From contig JAEVHH010000002.1 in the NCBI GenBank assembly GCA_017607445.1, forward strand, positions 744,001 to 808,000: DNA of 64,000 nucleotides, written 5' to 3'. The notes below the pieces were generated by a model. The model was not told where the DNA came from and made no database searches. It was given only the letters and a program-made list of their open reading frames with translations. A program made the position numbers and the translations under genes. Shown piece after piece: positions 22,206 to 33,894 of the stretch. This DNA is from Histoplasma ohiense. Taxonomy: Eukaryota; Ascomycota; Eurotiomycetes; Onygenales; Ajellomycetaceae. Each line of letters starts with the position of its first letter. Positions within the stretch are counted from its first letter, which is position 1.

Positions 22206-23250
22206 GTTGTGCGCATTAAATAGCTGTATTTTTTCGTGAGACTAAAAAGATTTCGATATCTCATTATTTACGAGAAGGAAATTGAGTTGGTAGGTTGGTT
22301 ATCGGTTGAAGTCTGAAAGACTCTGGAGTCGAGCTTTTTAACGGTTCCATGTTTAACTGCTTTCTACGCGACAACTAAGGAGTCAAATAACATTTATTTA
22401 TTCGTTTTAACATGAACCATTCACATGCCCGTGTCGTATATCACAAGAGTACCCGACCATCCCCAAAGATCCACCTTTCCTAGTTACCGACATATAGATT
22501 TATTCACTTGCTTCTTATACCTTGCTTGTTTCTTCATTGCCTATGATATCGTGGATACGCCTCGTGATCATGTTTGATTGTTCCGTCGAGCTGTTACATT
22601 CTACAGTCTGTTTGATTATGTGTCCTATGATGATCCCGCTATGTTCAAGTGAGTTCTGCGAGTTCAATTGCGGCCCAGATCGTGACGGAGATGTCGATTT
22701 AAAGCCCAATTTCGGGAAATACTTCCTCGCAAAGGGGGCCTCAGTGTCGGAACGGAAGCGCATATAACAGCCAGATTGCATGCGGCGATCATCAATCAGC
22801 AAAATGGGCCGGATGGAAGGATTTCCTGTTCTCGTCCACGTCGAAACTTAACGTATCAGTTCCATACAGTTCAATTTGACAAATACGAGTAGATAGGGAT
22901 GGGGGGAAGGCCTATTTTTGACTCTCATGTTATTAAATATCTGGCTAGAGAATAAGTTCCCAGCACAAATTTTTGAGTATCATACTATCACCGTCTGGCT
23001 TCCTGGATAAGTCTTCACTCAGCCAAATTCCGAACCAAAACGATATCGTATCGGTCACCCCGCTCACTCATTCAAATTTCCGAAACATCTAAACCAATTC
23101 TGCATTCCACAAAAGACGGAAAGAGAGGAGGGGGAAATCAGAAAAGAAAAGAGATGTGCACCCATAGTAACGGAAATCGCACATAAAGTAAAGAAAAAGA
23201 AAAAAGCACTCCACCAAGTCCAAAGAAAATTACCCAACCTCCAGCTATCC
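22206..23250. other. Intergenic, 1.0 kb
   Basis: Promoter side of the oligoribonuclease and 3' flank of the DUF7918-like gene, both minus strand. Open frames at 22515-22802 on both strands have no recognisable content. Nothing else is seen. Confidence 0.55.
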
Positions 23251-25551
23251 CTATAGATCCTCCTCCAGCTCCTCGTGTCCGGTTTGTGGCGGCTTCTGTT
23301 CGATATTCAGATTGCTTCTGGGTGTCATGCCAGAACCCAGGCCAGCACTGGTATCAGCACCAGCACCCGTAGGCGTACTGGTCCCTGCACTAGCAAAAAT
23401 ATCACTACTGGCAACGCTTCCGCCGGAAATAGTGCCTGAAATTGAACCTGACCCCATAATCTCTTGGATATTGGTGGCTAACCCCGACCCATCCAGCCGT
23501 TTAATGTTAAAAACATTGTCGTCAACGCCCAACACGCTAGCCCGATGCTTCTTCATAGGACTGCCCATGAACTCCGCTTCGCTCTCCAGCACGGAGCTTT
23601 GGCTGCTCATTTGGGTTTGTGGTGGTTCTCGAGATGAAGAGCCACCGGCGATCCCCTGATGCGGAGGGGTGGTAGCGGTTATTGCGGCAGTCGTGCTAGT
23701 TGATGTCGTCGTCGCTGTTGTGGTAATGGTAGCGGTGGTGGCAGTGGTGGTGGTTGTGGTGGTGGCTGGTGGAGTGGATATTGATGCTGGCGTGTTTGAT
23801 TTGGAAGTTCTCGAGGTCGCGTTTCCAGCTTGCGTAATGGGTTCGGCAGAGTGCTGTCGTTTTAACTGGTAGTAGAGATGTGGGTGGTAAGCATGATATC
23901 TTGCATAATATTGTATATAATAAACTAAAGCCTAGGTATTCCCAAAGGAATGGGCCAATACAATATTGGCATGATAAGTAAATACGAGTATGAGTAAGCT
24001 CACCTTTATTTGCCTCACTCCCTCCGCAAGCTCGCCCTGTCGCCGAATATCATCCGCTGAAAGTAGTGAAGGACTAACGTCCTTATCTCCTTCCTCCTCA
24101 GCTTTGTGCAGTATAGACGACGGTCCATTATCGTCATCATCATAATCACTGTCGTCCATGTCACTTTCACTACCTCTCCTAGGCTTCTTTCTCGACTTCC
24201 CTGGCCCGTGATCAATATTATTATGATCCCTAAACTTCACAAGACCCGTAACATCGCTAGATTTGAGCGCTGCGAGACTCGCAAGGTCGGTTTGTAATGA
24301 AATACGCTTTGTAGATGAGGCTTTGTTAGTCCCATCCCGCGATTTGGTATCGAGAATGCCCATTTTTTGCAATTGGCCTTTAAAAAAGAGAATTTCATGT
24401 TAGCCATACATAAAAATCATTAAAAGTATACCTAGAACAAAAAGACATAGATAAATAAATGAAGTCCAAAACTCACGCTCTCCTCGATACATAAACGTAA
24501 ATATCGCATACGGCCTGTCTGGCCCATCAATTCCCGTAACAGTCTGCGTGCTGATGGTTTTGGGATCTAAGGACTTCGGCTTCGCAAAACTGGTAGTATG
24601 ATCGACGTCCCTATCATCACCGCCTTTTCCATTCAAGCCTTGCGCTTGATTTTCGTCATCGTCATCCTGGGCATCGAACTGAGGCGAATATTCACCCCGC
24701 TTGACTTCTCCAGACGCCAACACCCTGAACAGGGCTACTTTAATCTGGCCCGCTGCTTCTGGTATGGGATCGTCATCCTCAGACTCAGAGGAATACTCAA
24801 CATCTGACAAATTCTCAAGAGGGGACTGTGCATCATCCCCGTAGCGCAACACACTCTGTCCAGATCTGGTTTTTCTCTCATCCATATCCATCATCATCGT
24901 TTCTCCAGAGCCAGCTTGATCCCCTTTCTCCCGGAGTTGTCGGCTGGCCAACTCTCGTTTCTTACGCCTCCGTTCCATCTTCTGTCTCCTCCTCTCAATC
25001 TTCGCTGCGGTATCCCTCTCCTTCCCTTCCAAATCTAACCCATTCAGCCATCTCTCCAGCCCAACCTCCTGAAACAGAAACTCCCGCTCCGCAAGCCCGC
25101 CACCTTTCGATTCCGGAATACTAACCCATCTCGAGTTCACCCATGTCTCCTCCCCACGCCGCAATAGCGTAGCTACCTCTTCCTTCTGCCGGCCATCAAA
25201 GTATATATACGCCGCAATAGTTTCGTTCGGAGAAGTAGTCAATGGCTGATACGGCCCGATGGAGTTTGTGGCCCGGGGGAAACTGCCCACAACTTTTGCT
25301 TTTGGGTGCGGGTTTTCAGGAGTGGGTTTTGGGGTGGAGTATGGCACGCTCTGGCCAGGAGTGAGTAGGGTGATGGAGATGGCGAATGTGGATTGCTCGG
25401 ATTTACCTGTTGCGGGATCTGGGACTTTCGCTGGCGGCACGGGGATATAGCAGGCGATTCGAGAGGCGCGGGATTGCCGTTGGACAGAGTACTCCGGCAG
25501 GGGCCCGTTGGGCGTGTGAATGCTAACCGCGAGGCCCTTGAAGCACGGCAT
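23251..25551 (-). CDS. DUF7918-like nuclear-type protein with charged and Thr-rich tail
   Basis: Model: complement(23251..23865, 24004..24377, 24477..25551), 687 aa. The N-terminal globular part starts MPCFKGLAVSIHTPNGPLPE, followed by YIPV..., GPYQP and AAYIYFDGRQKEEVATLLRRG. This layout, closing with a YRGERQLQKMGIL segment rebuilt across intron 1, resembles the fungal DUF7918 family (function unknown). A Lys/Arg-rich helix (KIERRRQKMERRRKKRELASRQ) and Asp/Glu-rich stretches suggest a nuclear protein. Exon 3 encodes a Thr-rich run with GT-rich DNA and a KKHR cluster. Introns use GTGAGT and GTGAGC donors with good acceptors. The family call is from memory of the motif layout, so moderate. 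Confidence 0.78.
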
Positions 25552-28500
25552 GATTTGTGGCTTGGAGCTATGGATGAGATAGATTTATGTATGTATAAAT
25601 GGATGTATGTATGCCTGCATGTATGTGTACGTGCGTGAGGTTTCCAAGACAAAGGAGCGAAGTGCTGGTGGTGGGGGTTGGAATTTGAGGCGGTGAGATG
25701 GATAGGTTCGGAAAAGAAAAGTGAGGCCGTCGGAACCGGGACAGATTTGATAACGGGTTGATCCCGCAGATATATGTCAAGACTGCGAGGAACCGCCTGA
25801 ACAGTGGATCGTGGGATACTAGCAGCTCCGTCGGCGGGCCATTTAAGATATAGAAGGCTGGTGGGTGGAGGAGGAGGAGGGAAGAAATATCAATGATACT
25901 AGTATTTATGCACGAGCTCTCTCTCGGGAATTGGCTAGGCTTTGGAGCAGAAAATCAGTGTTATCCGACAAGACAATGAAACGGATCTGGGAATCGACAA
26001 GGCAATGTAAACAAAGGGGTACAATTATTTTATCCTGGCGATGGGATCCAAGAGACAATGTTCTTTGGGAGAAATATCAAGCTCGGGTGCACCCACATAA
26101 ACAACACACAACTTAGTACACCGATTAAGGTTACTCCGCGCTCCACCCTCTCGAACCCAGTTAATTCGCACGGCAGTGTCTTGCGAAGGCAGATGGAAGA
26201 CGGTTATTCCATGAAGCAGATGGTCTGGATTGCAAAACAGGGCTTAGACAGGCAAGCAAAGCGAATGTTCGGGATCCAGCGGTGGGCCACACACTTAGCA
26301 GAGGAAGAGGAGGTGGAGTTGTGGATGCAGATGCTGCTAGCCCTGGAGGGTTGACGTTGGGTCGTGGTGCGGGCCACGTGATGTTGCTCCTTGGAATGAC
26401 GGCGCCTTCAAATCCTGCCAGTTTCTTCTCCTTCTCAATCAATGTGACGGCGTATATATTTGAGAGATATGTTTAAAGACAATATCCTTACTTAGACAAC
26501 TTCGATATTAGAGTCGTGGAAGATTGCTGTTCATGAATGCGTCGATCATATGGGGTGAAGCACCAAGCATATACGTTAAATAACCCAGTGGGTCGCCCAG
26601 GCACTTGTATGTAACTACAGTACAAGATTTTCAACATCTTGGTTCTGGGATTTTAGAAATCCCCCATTTGGACGTAGCTAGAAACGTCGAATGAAGACTG
26701 AGTTGCAATGCTACCGGCATCCAGCCCAGCTGAATTTATCCCAATAACAATAATTTTCACGGCTGCATTGCAGGCCATCGTTTCAAACTGATGCTTCCTC
26801 CATGCAGATTACCAGCTACAGTAGCTATTGACAATAACCCCTCGGTAGTTAGCGGTGAGCGTTAAAAATACAAAACGATTCAATTCTCTTGACTTCATGC
26901 TCTTCGGAGGTCAAAAGCAATTGGCTCAAAGTCAATACTGCAAAAAGGTGAATAGCTGCAGCATAAGCATCCATTCAGTATTATAGAGATTCTTATATGA
27001 TGCGAGAAGCTAGTTATCTAAAATGGCCAAGTCGTCAAAGCAATTATTCATCTGAAATGAAATGTAAAGTACATGTACATGTACATACAAGCAAGCATGT
27101 GCTCCCCCATTCCGTCTCCGTGTTCTAATTCCGCGACAAAAGAAAAAAAAAGAAAAAAGAAAGGTTGTAGCGTCCCTTCACTTCACCCATGTCTATAGCG
27201 TTTGTGATATCCGCAAAATCCGGAGCCACTCCCCGCAAATCGGAGATCTCCTAGATGAGGTTTGCAGGCAATTAGTGGGGCCCGTGGGCGACAGGAAATC
27301 ATCGGCTCAAGTTCTTTCTGCTGAGAGGAAAGGGTTCGTCGCTAAAACAAATGGCTCTTTGTTGTGATTTCTTGCTTTTCGTGCTGACACACTCACACAC
27401 ATGTATACAGAATATATATATATTCATATATTCCCTGGGTGCAAACAAAAACCAACCAACCAAGCAGCCAAGCGTAGGAAACGGTTTGCTGGTGGTTGGG
27501 AACTACGCTAATATAATATCCCGTCTACCTCCCTCTAACTACCCCCCCCCCCGGGTTGGAGCGTCGATATGGATGTATGTATGACGTATAGTTGGAGAAA
27601 GGTTTGAGTTGGAGGTGAATTTCAGGGGTGACGGTGACGATGACGATTGAGAGAAGGATCTTGAGAAAAAGCATGGAAAAACACATCTGCATAATGCTTA
27701 CAGTGCATACGAGGAATATAAGTCTCTCCAATTTTTACACACACGTTTGATGAGTTTTTGCAGGTGGGCGTAGGGAGATAAGGAGAGTAAGAATAAGAAG
27801 CCAACCAAGCAGCTCGCCCATTAAGCGTGGGAGATCTATAGAAAGATGATGGGGAAAAGAAAAAAGTGGAGAAAATAAAATAAAATAAATATAAAATATA
27901 AAAATAAAACAACCATGTCGGGAAGTAAGCGGGTGGATGTGGATGGGATGGACCGTGACTGATTGAGAATGAGCGATGTTACAAAATCCGTCCTGCCCTG
28001 TCCAAAGAATCCGTCGAATGGAAATATTGATCAAGGCGGACAGGACGGTAGTGGGGGGAAAGAAAGAAAGATGGAAAAAAGGAGAAAAGGGGGGGGATCC
28101 GACATATGGGAGGGAAACAAGCAAGCAAAATAAAGAATCAGCTCATAATATAATTTATCCCTGCTGTACTGCAACCCCCTAATAGACTGCCGACGAGGAG
28201 CACGACAGCTAGGAAAGAAAGAAAGAAAAAGACAAGAAACTCCTCAGACGGAACTTTAAGAAAAATAAAACGTCGCCCCCTCGTCTTGTCTGTTTTTGCT
28301 TGCTGGGAGGACGGTACTTGTTCCCCGGACACCCTCGTACATACATATTATCGACGAAGAGAAGAAAGCATGTACGGGAGCGATAGACATAAAAATTACC
28401 GCCTGAGTTGGCTGGTTGTTCGAGATGGATCTCGGCGCAAAAGGGCAAATTTGATTTGAATAAATAAGAAGAGAAAGAAAAAGAAGAGAAAACAGATCCT

Positions 28501-28624
28501 CGTTCCGTAGTATTGAAATAAATCAGAGAGAAGGTCTACAAGAGTGGTAAAGGGCAGTAATTTTATATTTCTTCCCCAACCTTCCCGCCAGTCGTTTATT
28601 GTTTAATATCAACACGTTTTGGCT
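25552..28624. other. 3 kb gene-free stretch
   Basis: Long upstream region of the DUF7918-like gene and 3' flank of the sugar porter. It includes a short TACATG repeat at 27071-27092, a C run at 27543-27552 and purine-rich tracts near 27850-28110. Open frames on either strand (for example 26161-26442 minus, 27622-28124 minus) lack any family features. Confidence 0.6.
27071..27092 (+). repeat. TACATG short tandem repeat, copy 1
   Basis: GTACATGTACATGTACATAC occurs here; nearly the same string recurs at about 58056-58077. The unit is partly self-complementary (GTACATGTAC is a palindrome). Confidence 0.7.
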
Positions 28625-31337
28625 TTACTTCGAGACACTTGCATTACTGGACTGCGCGGCAGTTTCGCTCTGTCTGCGCATCTCCTTCTTGTATTTCTCA
28701 TCCTCCGCGATCTTCTCAAAGTGGTACAGCGGTTCCAGCTCGACTTTCATGCGCAAGATGTACCGTTTAACCCAGTAAGGCAGTGCGGTAAACATTTGAT
28801 AGCTCATATGCTTGCGGGTGGGCACCGCGAATATGTAATCCAGTTCTTCGAGGGTGCGCTGTTTCGTTTCGGGTACCCAGAGGAAGATCATTATGAGGGC
28901 GATGATGTTGAGGCCACTGGATTGTTGGTAAATTTTTTGTTAGAAAAGGTATAAATATTTTATTGAAGGGAGGAAAAGGGAGCTGGGCTGCATACGCATA
29001 AAATCCAAGTGCACCTGTTGGGGTCAAGGCACGGAATTGCCGAGGGAAGGTGATAGATAACACCGCGGCCCAGAATAAGCACGTCGCAACTGCCCATGCC
29101 ATACCAACCTCTGTTGAACTACAGATCAGCATTGGCTCAAGTAAACGTATAAAGTTGATATTTGGGGGGAAAGAGGAGGGGGGGGGGCAGAGCTATTTGG
29201 AGGTGGATAAAGGATGCCGTACCTCGGTGCGAAAGAGGGAAGACCTCAGCAGAATAGGTAAAGGGTACAGGACCTTCTCCTGGAGAGTAAAACGCGGCGA
29301 ACAAGTAGATGAAAAAAGCGATGACACCAAGATGAGCCCTGCTGTCTTGCGGAATATAGAATGCAAAGCCGCCAGCAAGCAGAGTCCAAGCCATCTGCGG
29401 GAAGGTGAAGAGCAAGAGGGCACGTCGTCCATATGTGTCAATAGTCCAGACGGCAGGGAACGCGAACACGAAGTTAATCAAACCGAAACCCCATGACGCA
29501 AACAATGACTCAGTAACAGTGGCGTTTGCTTCCGCGAAAATGGTCGACGAATAGAACGCCATGGTGTTGATACCGCACATTTGCTGCGCAATCATGACTA
29601 CAAACGATGCGAGGGTTGCCCGACGGACACGGGGGATGGTGAATAATTGGAAGAACCGAGTGATGTAATTGCTCTTTCCAGCGATCTGCTCCTCAATTTG
29701 GATTTGTGAGTACATGTAGTACAGATCCCGAGCTGCCTGGATTGGATGATTCCGCAGGGAGAGTAGGGATTGGTAAGCCCTATCGATTTTCCCCTTTTTG
29801 ATATACCAACGCGGGGACTCCGGGCACCAAAAAACTCCAAAAACAAGAGGGACAGCTGGCAAAAATGCAGAACCCAGTTGAAGTCTCCAGGAGACGTCGC
29901 CGGTGTCTTTCACGGCAAGGTTAGCGCAGAATCCTAGAAAGATACCAAAAGCAGTCCAACTATATAACGACGTGTTAGTTCGGTATTTGCAACCTCTTGA
30001 GAAGATAAAAGGAAAAGGTAATAATGAGAAGAAAGTGAAAGTATGGGGTGGGGGCCAGCCTTACAGTTGCCAGCACATAACAAGACCACCACGGACAGAG
30101 GCAGGAGTGTTCTCGGCACAGAAAATTGGCACCGTGGAGGCTTTAGCACCCATTCCAATTCCCATGAGCAGGCGCGTGACCAGTAGTTGGGGCCAGCTCT
30201 GTGAAACAGCAGAACCGATAGGGGTGAGTACACAGAAGACAGCAGAGATGAAGATAGCCCCTCGACGACCCAAGTAGTAGTTAAGAGGATCAGAGCACCA
30301 GCAACCACTGCATATTTTTAAGGTTAGGCATGCGAGCAAAGAATAAAGGGGTACCAGGAATGAAATTCCGGATCTTACAGGAAAGCCGATCCGATGTACG
30401 GTCCCCTATATAAATCGTTAGTTCTCAATTCGGTAGGGGAGGCTCGACGGGTAGGGGGTATTGCAGACATACGCATTGACTAAACCAACAATCCACTGGT
30501 TCCTCTCCGCATCCGGGTGATCCTTCTCAGGGAGATTGAAGGCTTCCGGGAATGACAGGTTGGCACCGTTGGAACCAGTCTGATCCCATCCCCTGTATTC
30601 CAAGTCAGAAATCTAGCAAGAAAAGAAATTGGGGGAAAAGGCCAATGCTCAACTTACTGGACGGCCGCACCAATCGAACACAGGATGATGGTGAAGAAGA
30701 GGGGCTTTGGTTGGCGCCACTTGTGAAGAACCTCGTTGCGGAGAACTTCAACTTCATCTGGGGTGATGCCCTCAACATTCTCGAAATTGGCTGGATCTTT
30801 CGCCACCAGGGCGCCCCTCTGCAGAGTAGGCAAAACGTGATCCAAGCCGAACCTCTGCGCGAAATCCTTGACATCTCGTAATAGGGTAGGGTTTGGGATA
30901 TCCGCAAGGGGGTTTTTGATTCTAGACGCGTGACACGGAGCATTGTCAGCTTCTAGTTATCTATTTCAATGTCGAACGGCGGAATGAGGAGTCCCATTGA
31001 GAGAAGGTTGATCGTACTTTGCAGTCAAGTTCGCATTTAGATTGATCCTTTCCCGATCCCCCCTTTCGGCATTGTCAGAGCTCTGGTCAGAGCTGGCACC
31101 GCAAAACGCAATATGGGTCAGCACATCAATTTCTTTGTGATTTGTGTGTTATGGTTTTTTTTCGGGCGCCAAGTGTCAGATATAAATGTAGGCGGTGGAG
31201 AATATCATGTTTTTTTTTTATTTATCGGGCACACACCTTTCGCCCGATTTCTCGACTTCCTGTTCCTGCTCCTGTTGTTTTTGAATGGGATCTCCGGACA
31301 CAGTCTCAGAGACTTCGTCATTTTTGTTGTCTGCCAT
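28625..31337 (-). CDS. MFS sugar transporter (sugar porter family), nine exons
   Basis: Model: complement(28625..28916, 28996..29110, 29223..29959, 30065..30307, 30379..30405, 30473..30592, 30658..30921, 31018..31092, 31237..31337), 657 aa. Sugar porter signatures appear in order: GWDQTGSNGAN after helix 1, YLGRRG after helix 2, GMGAKASTVPIFCAENTPASVRG after helix 4, CPESPRWY before the central loop, QQMCGINTMAFYSS in helix 7, DTYGRR, and VPETKQRTLEELD after helix 12. It should move hexoses, polyols or inositol across the plasma membrane; the substrate is not readable. Exon 5 is only 27 nt and encodes GPYIGSAF. Exon 2 has two in-frame acceptors 12 nt apart (after 31093 or 31081 region). The N-terminal tail is Gln/Glu-rich. 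Introns interrupt helices frequently, which is high for this family. Confidence 0.92.
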
Positions 31338-33485
31338 ATTCGGGCACAGGCTGATCAAAGACCAAACTCAAGCTGCAAGGCGGATGTCGGAATAGTGCGA
31401 AATGTGACGCGAATAAACGGAGGAGACGCGGGCTTGGCAGAACCTGCGCCTGTGGGGAGAGATAGCGAGAACCGCGAGAAGGGCGCTGACAGACAGAACA
31501 GATGCAGCTGAGGGGCAGAATATATATATGGGGGCGTGGGAAGACGGTTATATATCCTGGGAAGGGGCTCTGGTGCGACCACGGCAGCGCGGAGGGTGAG
31601 TATGTAAGCAAGGCAGGGAGAGCTGTGGAATGGAATGCAAGGACTGGCCACTCCTGGATGCAATGTACTGCGTTATGCAGAGATGTGCGCGTGGATGTAA
31701 CTGCTGTACCAGCAGCCCTGGGTAAATTTAGAGCAGAGAAACCTGGCATCAAAGCCCCAAACTCCACGGACTGCAGTCTGGCGGTCGCTTCAAGTCACGA
31801 ATAAACAATGACGAACATCAAAACCCAACGCCTTTACCATTTTAGCTTCCACCCGTCATCCGGGGCCTTGTCCAAACCCTGTAATAACGCCTCTGACTCG
31901 ACATCCGCATTGGTTTAGCGGTGCCGTTCATGTGGAGACAGAAGGGGAGGAGCAAGCAAGAAGCTACATAGTAAGAAAGGGAGCCCGCGGATGGGAGGAG
32001 ACGATGGCTCTGGAAGGAGTATGAGCGACACATATCTATTGGAACCGCTATACTGCGTAGTCCGCCAGTGAGAGCAGAAGCTTCAATGACAAGATTCCGA
32101 GCTACTTCATCCGTCTCTGATCTGTGTTGCACAGCGTCGAAACGTCCGAAGAAGCAAAGAACAGAGAAAAAGAGAGAGAGAGAGAAAGAAGAATGGACGA
32201 CGGTGCAACAGCAAGCAGCAATGCGGAGCGATTGGCCATGAGGGATGCGCAGTGTTGACACAGGTGGAGCATGGCGATTCTCCCTTCCTCTCTCGTGAGA
32301 TGTTCGTTTAGTGTTTGTCGGTGCTAACCTAACTAATCAGCGACGATCCTGGGTGGGCAGAACACCAAAACAGGCCGACCGTCACGAAAACGGCGCACTC
32401 GGGGCTGGTTTAGCTCCGGGACGCCATCATGGGAAGATACCAAGCTTCCCAGCGAAAATGGCGCTAGGGAGCAAGTACCAGCCCACTAGTGCGGCCTTGG
32501 CCTTGCTTATCCCCGGTTCGTGGTTACTCGACCACGGTTCCAGCACGGTTCCAGCACGGTTATGGTGTTGCCTCCACGGTGCAGTAGCCGAGAACCAAGT
32601 GGCCTCCATAGCCTACTACTGCACTACGTTGAACGCCCGTGAGCAGAACTCTGATCAATTACGTCAATGCGCCTTGACTGCCTCGTATGTGTGCGTATAT
32701 AACCAACTCATTTTGCGGTGTTTGTATTCTCAGATGGGGGAATTTACCCATCATAACTTCACCAGTTGCTGTTAAGAGACAGGCGTAATTCAAAGTAATG
32801 TCACGCGTAACAGGCCAGTTACCCCTAACTACCTGAGGGAAAGTAACTAAGAGCAAATACTGTTCACGAATAACCTACCTTGGAACAACGGGATTGCTTA
32901 TATTGTGGTCCCCGCTTCTCTTCCCCTCAACTTCTGTTCTTCTCCGCCGCCGGGGGGACCCCACCAGCTGCTTTCAGCCAGGGATCTCGAGATGGGCGAC
33001 AAGATGTGGAGATAATATCCATGGATTCTGTTTCCGCACTCTCCACATTACCCACCAATTTCGCCGATAGAACTAACTGACATGCGACTTGGTTAGAACA
33101 CAAGGAAGGCGGGCCAGTGACTGGACGGATCCTCCTCGTGTGATTTTTATACACGGATGTCAAGGTTGTCTGTACGACGCAGAATGTACGAAGTATGGCT
33201 GTCTGATAACTCCTTCGCACCCCAACTCATGTTTCAACTGAGTCGTTAGCGGCTCACGACTCACGAGTGAGCATGATTCCCTGCATGCGGACCAGGGAAG
33301 GTTCAGGGGTGCTGGCTTGGCAGACGCCACCAAATGCTTTCTTTTTTTATCGCCCAGCAATTTCCATTCTACCAAAGCTCTTCATGCTGTGGCTGTGGAA
33401 ACTCTACTCCATCACAGGAAAACGTTACTCTGTCGACAGATTACTCAGAGTATACAAGGACAGAACAAGATCCGCCCTCTTGACA

Positions 33486-33509
33486 AGCAGCAGCAGCAGC
33501 AGCAGCAGC
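33486..33509 (+). repeat. (CAG)n trinucleotide repeat
   Basis: About eight consecutive CAG/GCA units with no supporting gene model around them. In one frame they would read poly-Gln, in the opposite strand poly-Cys or poly-Ala, but no larger coding context is seen. Confidence 0.75.
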
Positions 33510-33844
33510 GCCGGCGCCATCCCTTGGGAGTTGGCGGGCGAACGAAATGCACTAACTTGGACGAGTGCAGCAAGATGATCATGATCTTCGATGTGGCTGT
33601 CCATAGCGGCAGCCGGCGTCTCCTCCGGCTGAAGCGGGCTGAACAGTGAAAGTGGGCGTGTGCAGCAACCCTATACACACACGACCACGCACCTCGAACA
33701 GATGGTTCGACGGCTACTGGGGTTCCACGATACAGTCCTGATTCTTATTGTCATTAGCAAGCCTTCAAAAGATCAAGCAACCAGAGTACAGAGGTATATA
33801 GCAACAACCCTTGATCATCAGTGGGAACCCTCCCCTAACCACCC

Positions 33845-33845
<1 letters not shown>

Positions 33846-33892
<47 letters not shown>
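33846..33892 (+). repeat. 47-nt poly(A) tract
   Basis: An unbroken run of A, the longest homopolymer in the window, preceded by CCACCCC and followed by CCATTC. It might be a microsatellite or the poly(A) end of a decayed retro-copied sequence; no reverse-transcriptase motif or clear target-site duplication was found beside it. Confidence 0.85.

Positions 33893-33894
<2 letters not shown>

Noticed and set aside
33315..33650. Gln-rich frame over the CAG repeat
   Set aside because: The repeat reads open in several frames on both strands and flanks show no conserved protein.
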